From: Fistulifera solaris
Lineage: Eukaryota > Bacillariophyta > Bacillariophyceae > Naviculales > Stauroneidaceae
Assembly: GCA_030295235.1 (NCBI GenBank)
Contig: AP026124.1
Coordinates: 1,984,001-2,048,000, forward strand
DNA: 64,000 nt
Direction of reading: 5' to 3'
A program made the position numbers and the translations under genes. Positions 20,074-30,557 of this stretch are shown piece after piece. Under the pieces are notes generated by a model, which saw only the letters and a program-made list of their open reading frames with translations, had not been told where the DNA came from and did no database searches. Position 1 is the stretch's first letter. Every line of letters starts with the position of its first letter.

Positions 20074-22503
20074 TTATGAGCCATCTCTTCTCACAAGTTC
20101 ATCGCGAATAAGAATCTTAATGTCTTCTCCGCCTTTGAGTCGTCGAAGCAGCTCAGCCGGGTCTATCTGCAATTCTTCCGCTATTTGACACAACCTCTTT
20201 TTACCTGTACCTCCGACGATGGCTCCAACATAACGACTTGCATCACATTCTTCTGCCGTTGTGAGTGTTTCATAAGAACTTATGTGAGAAGAAACACAAC
20301 TTAAGCTGCTTAAATCCGAGTACATGCCTCCCAAAGCCGTATCTTCCGTTTGCATATGTGCTGACATCTCCATGATTTGCAGTGACGCTTGAGACTCCTC
20401 CGCAAATGATCCCGGGTCAGAAATTGAGCTGTAGCTGTCTCCTCCTGTGAGGCTTGTTAGCGATTTGTTCTTGATATTTCCTTCATGCACGATACAATTA
20501 AGTCCTTTGGTGAATCTGCGCGGCGCTTTTATCTCTGGTAGTATATTCGGCGCATCTTCAGAGGCGCACGAAAAGCTCGCAAAACTCAGCAGATTGTGTC
20601 TAGGTATCATTAAGTCAGAATCCAGTGCACTCTGTTTCTGTCGAAGTGTATCACGCGATGAAACGCAAGGCTTGACATGCGAAGGACGCGTTTGTGTGGT
20701 ACTATCCAAAACTGGATCCTGTAATGGTTTGCTAGTCGTGTCATAATGACAGCTTAGGAGCGCTAGAATACTGCCGCCTGTCAGGTACGGCTTTTCGTCG
20801 CGCTGCTCTGAACTCTGCAGAGATGTTCTATGAAATCTTTGCTGCTCATTTCTCTTCAAGCTATTATTGGAGATGACCGATAATGCAACGTTTGGTTTAC
20901 AAGCAGATACATCTGGGACCTCTGCGGAGAAGGTATCCACGTCTTTATGACAATGTTGACGTCCAACTCTCTCGTCACCGCGAAAGTTTTCATTTCTTGA
21001 TGACCACAACGCGTGATCGTGTCCGCTCTGAAACCTTCGAATCGTATGAGGGAAATCGATCTTTTCTTTAGGATTGCAATGCTCCGATGAGAATGTCGGA
21101 GACAAACTAGCTGCACCTTGTGAACAAGAAGAAACTTTAAAGAAAGAGTTCTTCGTTGTCTTTAGGCCTCTGTGGCTTGGCTTCGCTAAAGTATGATCAG
21201 TTTTTTGCGCTCTTCGTTGCCAGATCTGCCATGAAGCGATTTCCGGCTGAGTCATGTATGGTAAATCAATTCTTGTACTAGCACTGCTTTCGTCGACTGT
21301 AAGGTGTGTAGGCGACGCAGTTGTGTCGCGGAAACAGAGTGGCAGCGTAAACAAGCCATTTTCGACGTACATTTCAGACGAAGGCGGCCTCAAGGCTCGT
21401 TGACTCAAGTTCGAAATGTTCAGCTCTCTTTCTTCGTTGCAATGATTTGACTCTTCCATATGACTTTGGCGACCGTCTTCATTGTGCACAGTTAGTGGTA
21501 GCTGCTCCGTCGTTTGTATTTGAAGATTGCATTCACTCTTTCCCCTGCTATAATGGATTGCGTCTTCGCTGAGTGATGATTGGAACGAAGTTCTTCTGTC
21601 AGTATCATCCTGCTCGGCATTGGAAACCAAAAATGGCAACAACTCAGTGCTGAGAACCAATTCAAGCTCCTCTCTCGTCGAATGATTACTACTTCGCTCT
21701 GGTACGACTTCTAACGTGGTGTCGGGCTGATTTGGACAAGACTCGCTATGCTGATTGTCATTAGTAGATTTCGTTTGTGGCGTTGCATTCCCAAAGCGAT
21801 TGTCAATTTGTTGTGTTTCAACGACGTCTCCACTATCCAGGTAGGTGCGGGACTGCTTGTCTTCAAGTGATGGATTGTCTCTGGGTGACGTCGAACACAC
21901 TTGATTCTTTCTCTTCGGGTGCTTCTTCCACGGTTTTCTTTTATTCTTATTGTGTGCATTCACCAGGGAGGGTTTTGCCATCGAATTTGCCGCATCCTCA
22001 GTCTCTTTCACCACTGCAGAACGACCCCGCCGAAATATTCTCTTCCAGTCCACACGTATGTTCCGGCTTCTTTGGCTATGCTTTTCTTGAATTGCGAATT
22101 CCACTGCTGTCGGAAAGGCCTCCGGAATGTGGTAAATTTGATGGTTCTCATCAGCGATGAGTTCTGGGCTCTTCATCAAAAGTGAACCCTCTGCAGGTCG
22201 ATAAACTCTCTCTATGTTTCCCTTCATTGGAAAATGTAGCTGCAGAAGCTTTTTCCCTTGTTTTGGTGCTGATTTTACGCAGATTGAAGGTTGTTGCCTA
22301 AAAGGATCCGTCGCTGGCTTCTGACCGTGAAAATTTACATCATTAGAACTACCGGAAAACGCACTCTGTTCAGAACTGGTAGTCTGTGTCGGTCCAACGT
22401 GAGCCTGTAGAACTAGATCCCTCGAAGTTGACTGCTTTATTTTCATAGGATGTGAAAACGCAATCTGTGTCGCAGAGGTGGATCCTGCCCCGGTGATCGG
22501 CAT
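20074..22503 (-). CDS. 809-residue orphan protein
   Basis: One long open frame with no break and no recognised domain. The composition is rich in Ser, Thr, His, Gln and Asn, with basic stretches (NKNKRKPWKKHPKRKNQ, about residues 190-210) that could be a nuclear localisation signal. Only the last 40 residues look folded: LCQIAEELQIDPAELLRRLK and IKILIRDELVRRDGS, a helix-rich segment. The length of a stop-free frame on this strand supports a real gene; the function is unknown. It is transcribed away from the STE20-type kinase, with about 0.5 kb between them. Confidence 0.75.
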   Translation of the reverse strand: MPITGAGSTSATQIAFSHPMKIKQSTSRDLVLQAHVGPTQTTSSEQSAFSGSSNDVNFHGQKPATDPFRQQPSICVKSAPKQGKKLLQLHFPMKGNIERVYRPAEGSLLMKSPELIADENHQIYHIPEAFPTAVEFAIQEKHSQRSRNIRVDWKRIFRRGRSAVVKETEDAANSMAKPSLVNAHNKNKRKPWKKHPKRKNQVCSTSPRDNPSLEDKQSRTYLDSGDVVETQQIDNRFGNATPQTKSTNDNQHSESCPNQPDTTLEVVPERSSNHSTREELELVLSTELLPFLVSNAEQDDTDRRTSFQSSLSEDAIHYSRGKSECNLQIQTTEQLPLTVHNEDGRQSHMEESNHCNEERELNISNLSQRALRPPSSEMYVENGLFTLPLCFRDTTASPTHLTVDESSASTRIDLPYMTQPEIASWQIWQRRAQKTDHTLAKPSHRGLKTTKNSFFKVSSCSQGAASLSPTFSSEHCNPKEKIDFPHTIRRFQSGHDHALWSSRNENFRGDERVGRQHCHKDVDTFSAEVPDVSACKPNVALSVISNNSLKRNEQQRFHRTSLQSSEQRDEKPYLTGGSILALLSCHYDTTSKPLQDPVLDSTTQTRPSHVKPCVSSRDTLRQKQSALDSDLMIPRHNLLSFASFSCASEDAPNILPEIKAPRRFTKGLNCIVHEGNIKNKSLTSLTGGDSYSSISDPGSFAEESQASLQIMEMSAHMQTEDTALGGMYSDLSSLSCVSSHISSYETLTTAEECDASRYVGAIVGGTGKKRLCQIAEELQIDPAELLRRLKGGEDIKILIRDELVRRDGS

Positions 22504-23021
22504 GTCTCCGGTCTTGGCCTTATCTGGACAGGTGAGCTGCGTTCAAAATTGAGCTCCGAATTTCTTTTACGAGTCAAGAAGCGGAGCACCATTTCTTCTC
22601 TGATATTCTTTTAGTGAAAATACATTTGTCTCGCTGGAGAAAACGAAGGGGAGAAAAATTCGAATGCAACCTTTTGAAATGCAGAGAAGCGATTTGCCAC
22701 TTAGACAGTGAGCGAACAACGGACATTGTTTTTACATATGTACTGCTGAATCCGGTACACAAGTTTACGAGTACGAAATGAACAAAAAATGAACATCTTT
22801 TTCAACTTTGTGAGTGTATCTTACCGGTATCCGTTGTCATCATCTTTTGCCTCGCACCTAGCATCGCGTCGTGGACGCACTGTTTGACTCCATCATATTA
22901 TTTACATACGGAGTAGTACTTTTACTATTGATGCATAGGAAATAGAAAAGAGGTCCTTCTCCTTCTTATTGCCTCATATCTTAAGAAGTTAGTGCAATTA
23001 TAACTCAAGTAGCGAATAAGT
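22504..23021. other. intergenic, divergent promoter region
   Basis: Between the 809-residue orphan (minus) and the kinase (plus). It includes a TACCGGTA motif (22824-22831). No gene is seen. Confidence 0.45.
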
Positions 23022-24428
23022 ATGGCAGAAAAGGAAGGAATGGACAAAGAATCGACAATTGCCGTATCAAATTCCTCGGCCTTTGAATGGCCTCCAGACC
23101 CGTCTTGCTACGAACTCATAGGGAAGATCGGGCAAGGAGCTTTCGCTACAGTATGGAGAGCAAATGCTCCTGAAGAGAGAGAATGCGCAATCAAAGTTCT
23201 GAATCTTGATCATGTAGATACAAACCTAGCGGAAATCCGTCTGGAAGTTCAGGCGATGAGACTTTCCTTGCACCCGAATATATTGACCTGCTATGCGGCA
23301 TTCGTGAACGAAACCAACTTGTGGCTATTGACGCCACTAATGAGCAAGGGAAGCTCACTTCATTGCTTACAAAGAGCGCGAAGAATATTGCGTGATCGCA
23401 ATGAGGTAGCAAAGATGGAAGAACACATCCTTTACATTCTGCACGAAACACTGTTGGGGCTTCAATACATTCATGAAAATGGTCAAATACACCGCGACAT
23501 AAAAGCGGGTAATGTTCTGCTTGACGGAAACGGAGATGTGCGGATCGCTGACTTTGGAGTTTCTGGGTGGCTGGTGCAAGGCGGTGCACAGCAAGAAAAG
23601 GCAAAAACGTTCGTTGGTACTCCATGTTGGATGGCGCCGGAGGTAAGCTGCTCCAAGATCTGCAATAGCTGTCGCCGACTCTTCTCATATTCTTTTTGGA
23701 TGGAAAAGGTGATGGAGCAAGTACACGGATACGACTATAAGGCCGATATCTGGAGTTTCGGTATCACTGCTTTGGAGCTTGCAAAAGGATACGCACCGTA
23801 CGCCAAATATCCTCCCATGAAAGTTTTGATTCTCACAATCCAAGAGGACCCGCCCTCCTTGGAATCTTACATAGACGACGATGATGACGATTTAGCATGT
23901 TTTGAAGAATATAGTCGGACATTTCGCACCCTTGTGCAGTTATGCTTACATAAGAATCCCGCGAAACGACCCACTTGTCAGGAGCTGCTGAATGGTAAAA
24001 TACTCTCTTTTATGAACGACCCAGCCGTGCGTCAAATCAAACGAGAAACAATTCGATCACAAGTATGTGACATTGTTCCTGACGTGGGATCGCGATCTTC
24101 ATCTTCTTCTCCCAGTAACCGACAAATGCCGGGCAACGCCCCCATATCCATTGTCTTGTCCAAAGAAGTAGATCGACCGCCTGGTACAACTTGGGTGTTC
24201 CCGGATGGCTCTCAAGTTCTTTCATCATCGATGACACCAGTGTCTGTAGATGATGTACTGGAAGAATTAGATGAATTCGGTAAACAGACTGGCGGAGAAC
24301 ACTACAGATCGAAATCAGCGGAAGAACTGGCGAAGAACTCTGGCGTCGATAATGTACAGGATGACCTTGACGCTTTTATGGATGAATTTGAGCAGAATAC
24401 TGCTGGTGAAGACTTCCGACGCCCATAG
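23022..24428 (+). CDS. STE20-family Ser/Thr kinase (OSR1/SPAK-like)
   Basis: A protein kinase of the germinal-centre/OSR1 group. Kinase motifs in order: IGQGAFATVWRA (glycine loop), ECAIKVLNLD (Lys), IHRDIKAGNVLL (catalytic loop), IADFGVSGWL (DFG), KTFVGTPCWMAPEV (activation segment) and ADIWSFGITALELAKG. The frame runs through a 66-nt segment (23643-23708) that begins GTAAG, ends AAAAG and encodes 22 residues absent from other kinases between APE and VMEQVHGYDYKAD. It is almost certainly an in-frame intron without a stop. After the kinase domain, a C-terminal tail of ~120 residues has a segment (WVFPDGSQVL) and repeated DDLDAF/LDEF motifs; an OSR1-type CCT domain is not clear. Confidence 0.9.
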   Translation: MAEKEGMDKESTIAVSNSSAFEWPPDPSCYELIGKIGQGAFATVWRANAPEERECAIKVLNLDHVDTNLAEIRLEVQAMRLSLHPNILTCYAAFVNETNLWLLTPLMSKGSSLHCLQRARRILRDRNEVAKMEEHILYILHETLLGLQYIHENGQIHRDIKAGNVLLDGNGDVRIADFGVSGWLVQGGAQQEKAKTFVGTPCWMAPEVSCSKICNSCRRLFSYSFWMEKVMEQVHGYDYKADIWSFGITALELAKGYAPYAKYPPMKVLILTIQEDPPSLESYIDDDDDDLACFEEYSRTFRTLVQLCLHKNPAKRPTCQELLNGKILSFMNDPAVRQIKRETIRSQVCDIVPDVGSRSSSSSPSNRQMPGNAPISIVLSKEVDRPPGTTWVFPDGSQVLSSSMTPVSVDDVLEELDEFGKQTGGEHYRSKSAEELAKNSGVDNVQDDLDAFMDEFEQNTAGEDFRRP

Positions 24429-24522
24429 TCGTTGTAAAGATATTTATCTCACCGCTAATCGATTGTTGATGAGGACAAAGAATCGTCTAATGCTCGCCTT
24501 CTATCTGTCTTCGTATCTAACT

Positions 24523-24576
24523 CATGACTGAAATTCAGTCGTGGCGTGAAACGGCAGACACTTTAAGTCTATAGTG
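24523..24576 (+). repeat. dispersed hairpin repeat, copy B
   Basis: CATGACTG, AAATT, CAGTCGTGGCG, then GAAACGG, ACACTTT and CTATAGTG. It starts about 95 bp after the kinase stop and is in the same orientation as copy C, 217 bp further on. Confidence 0.7.
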
Positions 24577-24739
24577 AATAATGAAGGGACCGCTGTGGCA
24601 ACATTTTCGCCGAAATCCATTAATGAAATCGCTTGTTATGATGCTAATTAGCTACTTTGTAGTTTTGATTGGAAATACTAGAACAACGACGACATTTAGA
24701 GATTATTGATTCGTGTTTCAGCTTGAGAAAATATGGACG

Positions 24740-24795
24740 CATGACTCAGATGCAGTCGTGGCGAAAAAAAGGTCAACACTTTGGGTCGATAGTGG
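24740..24795 (+). repeat. dispersed hairpin repeat, copy C
   Basis: CATGACT, CAGATG, CAGTCGTGGCG, then AAAAAAAGG, TCAACACTTTG and CGATAGTG. It is the best match to copy B. Confidence 0.7.
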
Positions 24796-24934
24796 TTTTA
24801 TGATTAATCATTATGATAGAATTATCCGCATGGATTTGAATTGCAATCAATCTAGAACTTAGTAAACAGAAAATTATTTGCATCAGAGATGTCCACTTGT
24901 GTGGCTTTGAGTCGAAACTAGGTTTTTAGCTACA

Positions 24935-25147
24935 TCATCCGGAATCCGGAGAGTTCGCTTGCTTTCGAAAGGTCACAGTACCGGTATCGATGGCCTTGGT
25001 TACCGGCACACCTAGCGCTGGATTCTGAACAAAGATTAAGTACTGTCGTCCTTCAAACCCTCCAACGATCTTGAGCTGGCCAACTACAACTCGATCAACC
25101 ATTTTTTGTATAGCTCTAGTACCTAGATCAGTCTGTACGTCTGTCAC
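24935..25147 (-). CDS. doubtful small open frame, head-to-head with PheRS alpha
   Basis: A 70-codon frame (MTDVQTDLGTRAIQKM start). Its composition is protein-like, with alternating hydrophobic and charged residues (VVVGQLKIVGGFEGRQYLIF, a possible beta hairpin). It starts 102 bp from the divergent PheRS alpha start, inside what would otherwise be a promoter. I recognise no family, and it could be chance. Confidence 0.25.
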   Translation of the reverse strand: MTDVQTDLGTRAIQKMVDRVVVGQLKIVGGFEGRQYLIFVQNPALGVPVTKAIDTGTVTFRKQANSPDSG

Positions 25148-25249
25148 TGAACCGTGCGGACCTTCAAAATAAAGCTGCTGCGTGCTGCGTGTTTGCGCGT
25201 TTGAACCGCATCACGACGAGACAGCATCGCAACCTCACAAAAAGGCACC

Positions 25250-26838
25250 ATGGCGGACGCTTGTGAAAACGCTGTTTTAACCCATTTGTCGCAATCCCCC
25301 GACGCTGTTATCAGCGACACGTTTCCGTGGTCGGAGGAAAACGGTTTTGATCACGGAGCGGTCGTCGGATGTATTAAATCGCTCGAGGTCGATGGCTATG
25401 TCGCCGCCGAATCGCTCTCGACGTCCTTCTACACCTTATCCGACGAAGCGGAAGGTATTCTAGCCAATGGAATTTCACAAGAAATTGCAGTCTTCAATGC
25501 AATTGTCGCAGCTGGATCGATATCGGAAGCGGATCTAATTGCTGCGGTTGGGAAGGATGTAGCGAAAATTGGAATGGGCAAGTGTATGCAAAATAAATGG
25601 ATTCAGAAAGAGAAAGAAACAAAGAGTTTAGTGCCCGCGGTAGCTGCTGGGGATGTGAAGGACGAAATAGTCGAGCAGTTACAAGCTTTGAGGGAGGGAA
25701 AATTTGCAGAGGATGCCATTTCGAGTGAGGTACGGCCTTGTCACGTTTTCATTTTCGTCTACCTTCTTTTTGACTCGCAACTCACTATCTCGAAGGTCAG
25801 TAAGGCTTTGAAAAAGCGCAAGCTTATCAATTTAACGATTAGAAAATCTATGAAAGTTGCTCGAGGACCTTCCTACGCGCCTGTACGAAAAAGAAAAGCG
25901 GCGGATCTCACCAAGGAGATGCTCGAAACTGGGGCTTGGCAGACAACCGAGTTTAAGCCTTATAACTTTCAAGCGTTCGGTGAAAAGGTGGGAGGTGGAT
26001 ACTTACACCCCTTACTAAAAAGTTCGTGCCGAATTTCGAAAGATTTTGTTGGAAATGGGATTTGCAGAGATGCCCACGAACAAATGGGTGGAGTCTTCGT
26101 TCTGGAACTTTGACTCCTTGTTTCAACCACAATCGCACCCAGCACGCGACGCCCATGATACGTTTTTTCATCAAAGAGCCAGCTTCCACTGTCTCTGTAC
26201 CGGAAGAGTATTATGAACGTGTGAAAACGATGCATGAAGTTGGTGGGTCGGGCTCTATTGGTTATCGATACGATTTCAAACGCGAAGAAGCCTTCAAAAA
26301 TCTTCTCCGAACGCACACTACCGCGGTTTCGTCGCAAATGCTTTATAAGTTGGCGAATCAGGAAGGTGGCTTCAAGCCTGCTCGCTACTTTTCCATCGAT
26401 CGGGTGTTCCGTAACGAAACCATGGATGCCACGCATCTCTGTGAATTCCATCAAGTTGAAGGATTAGTCGCCGACTACGATCTATCGTTGGGTGACCTGA
26501 TTGGAACGATTGAAACGTTTTTCAAGAAGATTGGAATCACCAAGCTACGCTTTAAGCCAGCTTTCAATCCTTACACTGAACCGTCCATGGAGATTTTCGG
26601 TTATCATCCGGATCTGAAGAAATGGACAGAAATCGGCAACAGCGGTATGTTCCGTCCTGAGATGCTTGCGCCTATGGAGTTGCCAGAGAATGTGCGTGTG
26701 ATTGCTTGGGGCTTGTCACTTGAACGTCCAACTATGATCAAGTATCGTATAAAGAATATTCGCGAGCTCTTTGGACACAAGGTTGACATGGGAAGAACAC
26801 GAACGGCTCCCGTTTGTCGCTTTGATAGTCAGGCTTAG
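25250..26838 (+). CDS. FARSA: cytosolic phenylalanyl-tRNA synthetase alpha subunit
   Basis: Charges tRNA-Phe in the cytosol as an alpha2-beta2 enzyme. N-terminal winged-helix domains span about residues 1-150. A 66-nt stop-free GT-AG intron (25730-25795) is read through in frame; removing it joins AEDAISSE to [10 protein letters not shown]. The class II core follows: [51 protein letters not shown] (motif 2) and [15 protein letters not shown] (motif 3), ending [11 protein letters not shown]. Two extra single bases interrupt the frame, in an A5 run (26017-26021) and a T6 run (26163-26168); both are needed to keep the core in one frame. Confidence 0.95.
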
Positions 26839-26887
26839 ATACTTTCGTAAACAAGATGTTCCATTGTACGGGAGCAAATAACACAAA

Positions 26888-29344
26888 CTAGTTATCAAAA
26901 TTCGATTGATCGTCCCAGTCATCGTCATCTAGGTGGTCGTCATGATTCCGATTTTGGTATCGAAAGGAGCCTCCAGGAGTTAGTCTAGCAGTCAGGTCAA
27001 CGTCGAGATCTCTAATGGAGCCAGTGATCGCATGCAGACCTTTGCTTCGACCCTTATTTCCTACTTTGCGGCCTTTTCTTTGACTCTTAGATTCTTTGGA
27101 AATGTCTCGCTTCATTCCTTGCAAATAAGTTTTGTATCCTGTTTTTGGCTGAAAGAAGTTGTCATTGAAATCAACTTGATATTGATTCGAATTGTTGGCA
27201 TTTATTGCTGCAATCTTCTTGTTGGATACGCGGATACCGGCATAGATGTTGAGCAACGCTGACTTCATTTTCGGTGGATCAAGAATGTTTCTCATCGGCG
27301 TCGAGTCGAATAAGTCGTCTTCATTTGAAGACTTCGACGGATTGCATAAAGCTTGAGATGGTTTCGCTTTTACAACTGGGGTCTTGATTAAAGAATACCA
27401 TTGATCGCGGCACTGCCCTGGTGACTTGCCGTCAACGGCTGCGGCTACTTGCTCCCAAAAGGTTCCCGACATCGGATTGGATTGCCGATGAGCTTGCTTT
27501 AATTGCTCAAGTTGTACAGGTAGCCATTCTGTTTTACCTTTCACATCGATTGGATTATCAATGTCGGGTATAAGATAGTTGTCATTTGCCGCGGTCCAGT
27601 TATCACGATTTTTGAACACTTCGTCTTGTTTGGGGTCCTTTTCGTCGCTCTCCGAACTAGTGGCCGATTTCCTTTTTGAAACTTGGTGATCGCCAGACTT
27701 GGATGCATTGCTTTCTGTTAGGCGTGAGGAACTGTCGACAGCTATCTCATCGGAGAGGCTTTCATAAACAAAAATGTCTGGGCTGCTGCCTGATCTCGCG
27801 GAAGGTGTGTAGAAGGCTGTTGGCTTTCTATTGCGATTGGATCGTTTGATAGACACAGCGGAGTCAACAGCATTCAGATGATCCCTATTTTGACTGTGTG
27901 GTGAGGATTCCACAGGTTTTACTTCATTTGTGAATGAACCATTACAACTCTCAATTGGCTTTGGAGATGAACCTATGACGGAAGAAGTTGACGATTTTTC
28001 GTTCCTAGTACCTTCCTTCAAAGAAGAGCTCAATTTTTTCTGTCTTCGTCGATCATTTCCTTTTACGGGTGAAAGATGATTACACGATGACACTGCCGCA
28101 TTCAATGACTGGTCGTTGGCACGAATCGTTCCTGAAGTTAGAACATTCTCTTCAATGGAATGGAAAAAGTTTGTTGGTTTCCTCGGTCTTTGTGATCGCC
28201 GAGTTTGCTTCTCACTGTGATCACAACATTCATTGGCAACAGAACAAGATGGTTCAGTGATATTTGGTGATGATTCGACGTCAATGTTCTTCAGAGCAGC
28301 GGAACCCTTTCCGGGGGATTTTCTTGGTTTTACTGGACGTCGTAGTTGTTGAACATTCAAAGTTTCCTTTTGATTCTGATCACCAGATTCGTCCACAATA
28401 CTACCCGATGGATCAGAATTGACTGTCAATTCGACGCAGGATTGTTTCCAAACAATGCAGTTTCCCATCGGGGAGACCTGCACGGTTGAATTTAAATGAA
28501 CGACGGGTTTTGAGCGATCCAACAGCGTCGCCATGCCGGATTTATTCGGCGTTTTCTTTCGATCCTGCTTCTTCGGCCCAGATGCTAAGCTAGGAGATGA
28601 AACGCGTTTCTCGTTTTTGAACATTCCCCTTGGTATAACTTCAATCGAGACCGGCAGCCATGTTCTATCACTGGGCTTAGGTGAATGTATGGTCAGTCGT
28701 TCCATGAGACTCACGAGCCCCATACTGTCTGAATGGATTGGTCTTTTCGGCCGTCTACTGTTTTTCACCTGCATTAAAGTCCCTTCTCGCGAGACTGCAA
28801 GGCCCTGCGTTTTGTCGCTGATATCGAGTGAGTTGCGGAAAAAGTTGCTAGCCCATCGCTAGATGACGTTTTTTCGGGCGTCAAAGAGCCCTGACCACTG
28901 GTAACTTCATCACTTGCGAAAGAATTAGCCATGCTCCGATTTTTGGAAGAATGGTGTCTGCAAGATTCAGGTTCAGTCAGCAGTTTTCTCGTAAGCGCTG
29001 GCTTTCCTTTTGTCTCCTTTTGAGACCTCATGGAGCCATTCATAAAGGATGCTAGAACACCTCCAGTTACAGAATGCTTTCTTGCAATTGTTTTCGGTGC
29101 TTTGTTTAGGAGAGAGTGCATTGATTCACTATCCTTCGTTTGAACGACTTGAATTTCTTTATTTGTCACCCGACGGCTGCATCTCACATTAGTTACAGAC
29201 GCTAGAACCGACGTTGTATTTGAAAAGTGAACTCTTCGCTTAACCTCTTTTGCATTTTTCTTCTTTCGTCTTGGGTTCTCTGTTGCTGGCAAGGCTGTCC
29301 ATTATGGTCAGCCGGACCTCCCGTTTCTTGGCTGGTCGACCCAT
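26888..29344 (-). CDS. SANT/Myb-domain nuclear protein, possibly M18BP1/KNL2-like
   Basis: A long, basic, Ser-rich protein of about 815 residues. The start at 29344 (MGRPAKKREVRL) has an AT-hook-like GRPAKK. The best-defined domain is SANT/Myb-type (about 27,530-27,370): KTEWLPVQLEQLKQAHRQ, then GTFWEQVAAAVDGKSPGQCR and DQWYSLIKTP, with the three spaced aromatics. In the centromere protein M18BP1/KNL2 the SANT domain has a similar GxFWxxVAxAVxxxSxxxC pattern. A SANTA domain was not found, so the assignment is only suggestive. The C-terminus is acidic (DDHLDDDDWDD). Two apparent single-base breaks, near 29,290 and 28,786, link three frames; these junctions are not in conserved sequence, so the N-terminal third is less certain. 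Confidence 0.6.
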
Positions 29345-29807
29345 AGATGCGAGAGAATCGCCTTCTAAAGTCGGAAAGCGATGCAATGAGTAAGTCATTT
29401 TGATTCAGATTGTCGATAAAAGTATTGTATGTAGGAGTGTTAGAACCACCAAACTCAAATATCGCCGTCCATTTTGTTTTCATCCCTCTCGTCACGATTA
29501 TTTTGTGGCCCTCCAAGTGCTGACGGGCGCGCTTTGCGGCACCATTGTACAAGTTGGGACTATACCGAAAAAATATAGTATTCTGCCTTTAAGATGAACA
29601 TACTATTTTACTTAAGAATCTGCTACGCGCGACGGGTACAGTATAACTTGCAGTGTATCCCTAGTAAAGTCACGTCTCACATCTCTGATGCATGACGTCA
29701 TCTCGGCCTGTCGTTTTTTCGCCTTGCTTCCTCGCCATCGCTGTCATACAACAAATGTTCGTGAATGTCATGGTCAAGACGCGTTATTAATACAATTTCC
29801 TGTCCCA

Positions 29808-30557
29808 ATGATGAGAGCGCTAAACAACATAGTTTCGAGAATATGTGTGCGCGGCGGTGAGAAGGCTCAAGAATATGTAACGGAACGCTCATTTCGTCAG
29901 CTTTTGCAAACGGTAAAAACATCCCTCTATTCGACCAGTGGTAAGGATCGGCGGTAGCATTTTGTTTTATCTTTTCCCCTTACTTAGTCATTTCGAACCA
30001 AGCTGTTATCAGGCAAAAAGCAGTTCCAATCGTGTTCATAGAGTCCGATGGCACCGAAAAAGAAGTGATGGCTGAGATTGGTAAGAACCTTCTCGATGTG
30101 GCGCATGGTAACAATGTCGAATTAGAAGGTAAGTAATCAGACTGGAAATTTATGCTACCAGGGATGCTGAATTTTGATATTTTGGGCATTTGATTCAAAT
30201 TACAGGTGCTTGCGGTGGCGAGCTCGCCTGTTCGACATGTCACCTCATTTTTGAAAAATCGATTTACGACAGTCTTCCCGCAAAAACGGATGAGGAAGAA
30301 GACATGCTAGATCTTGCCTTTGAAGTGACTGAGACGTAAGTGGAGCACAAGATGGTATTTATTGCAACTATAGTGTGACTTACTTCGAAGTTGTGGGAAC
30401 TGGCAGATCGCGCTTGGGTTGCCAAATTTTAGTCCGAGACGAATTATCCGGAATGAAGGTTAGTCGTTGTTTCTGCTAACTGTTTCTTGCCAAGGTTTGT
30501 GTCGCTCAATGTTTCCATTTGATTGGATAGGTGCGGATCCCCGACGATAGCTTTTAA
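29808..30557 (+). CDS. FDX: mitochondrial [2Fe-2S] ferredoxin (adrenodoxin / Yah1 type)
   Basis: Electron carrier for mitochondrial Fe-S cluster assembly and heme A or lipid hydroxylation. There are five exons: 29808-29912, 30013-30129, 30206-30335, 30407-30458 and 30531-30557; all introns are GT-AG, 71-100 nt. The N-terminus has an Arg-rich presequence. The cluster ligands are in [16 protein letters not shown] (C-x5-C-x2-C) and RLGCQ, with EEEDMLDLA between them as in adrenodoxins. Exon 2 carries two extra A bases (runs at 30015-30019 and 30057-30062); removing both restores [31 protein letters not shown] and the correct splice phase. The last exon encodes VRIPDDSF. The acceptor of intron 1 is the least certain. 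Confidence 0.92.

Larger units (their letters stand above)
24429..25249. other. intergenic region with paired hairpin repeats
   Basis: About 0.8 kb holding two same-strand copies of the dispersed hairpin repeat and one doubtful short minus-strand open frame. Confidence 0.45.

Noticed and set aside
29345-29552. Upstream extension of the SANT gene (start MYNGAAKRARQ)
   Set aside because: It is in a third frame, has no conserved feature, and the start at 29344 with GRPAKK gives a better N-terminus.
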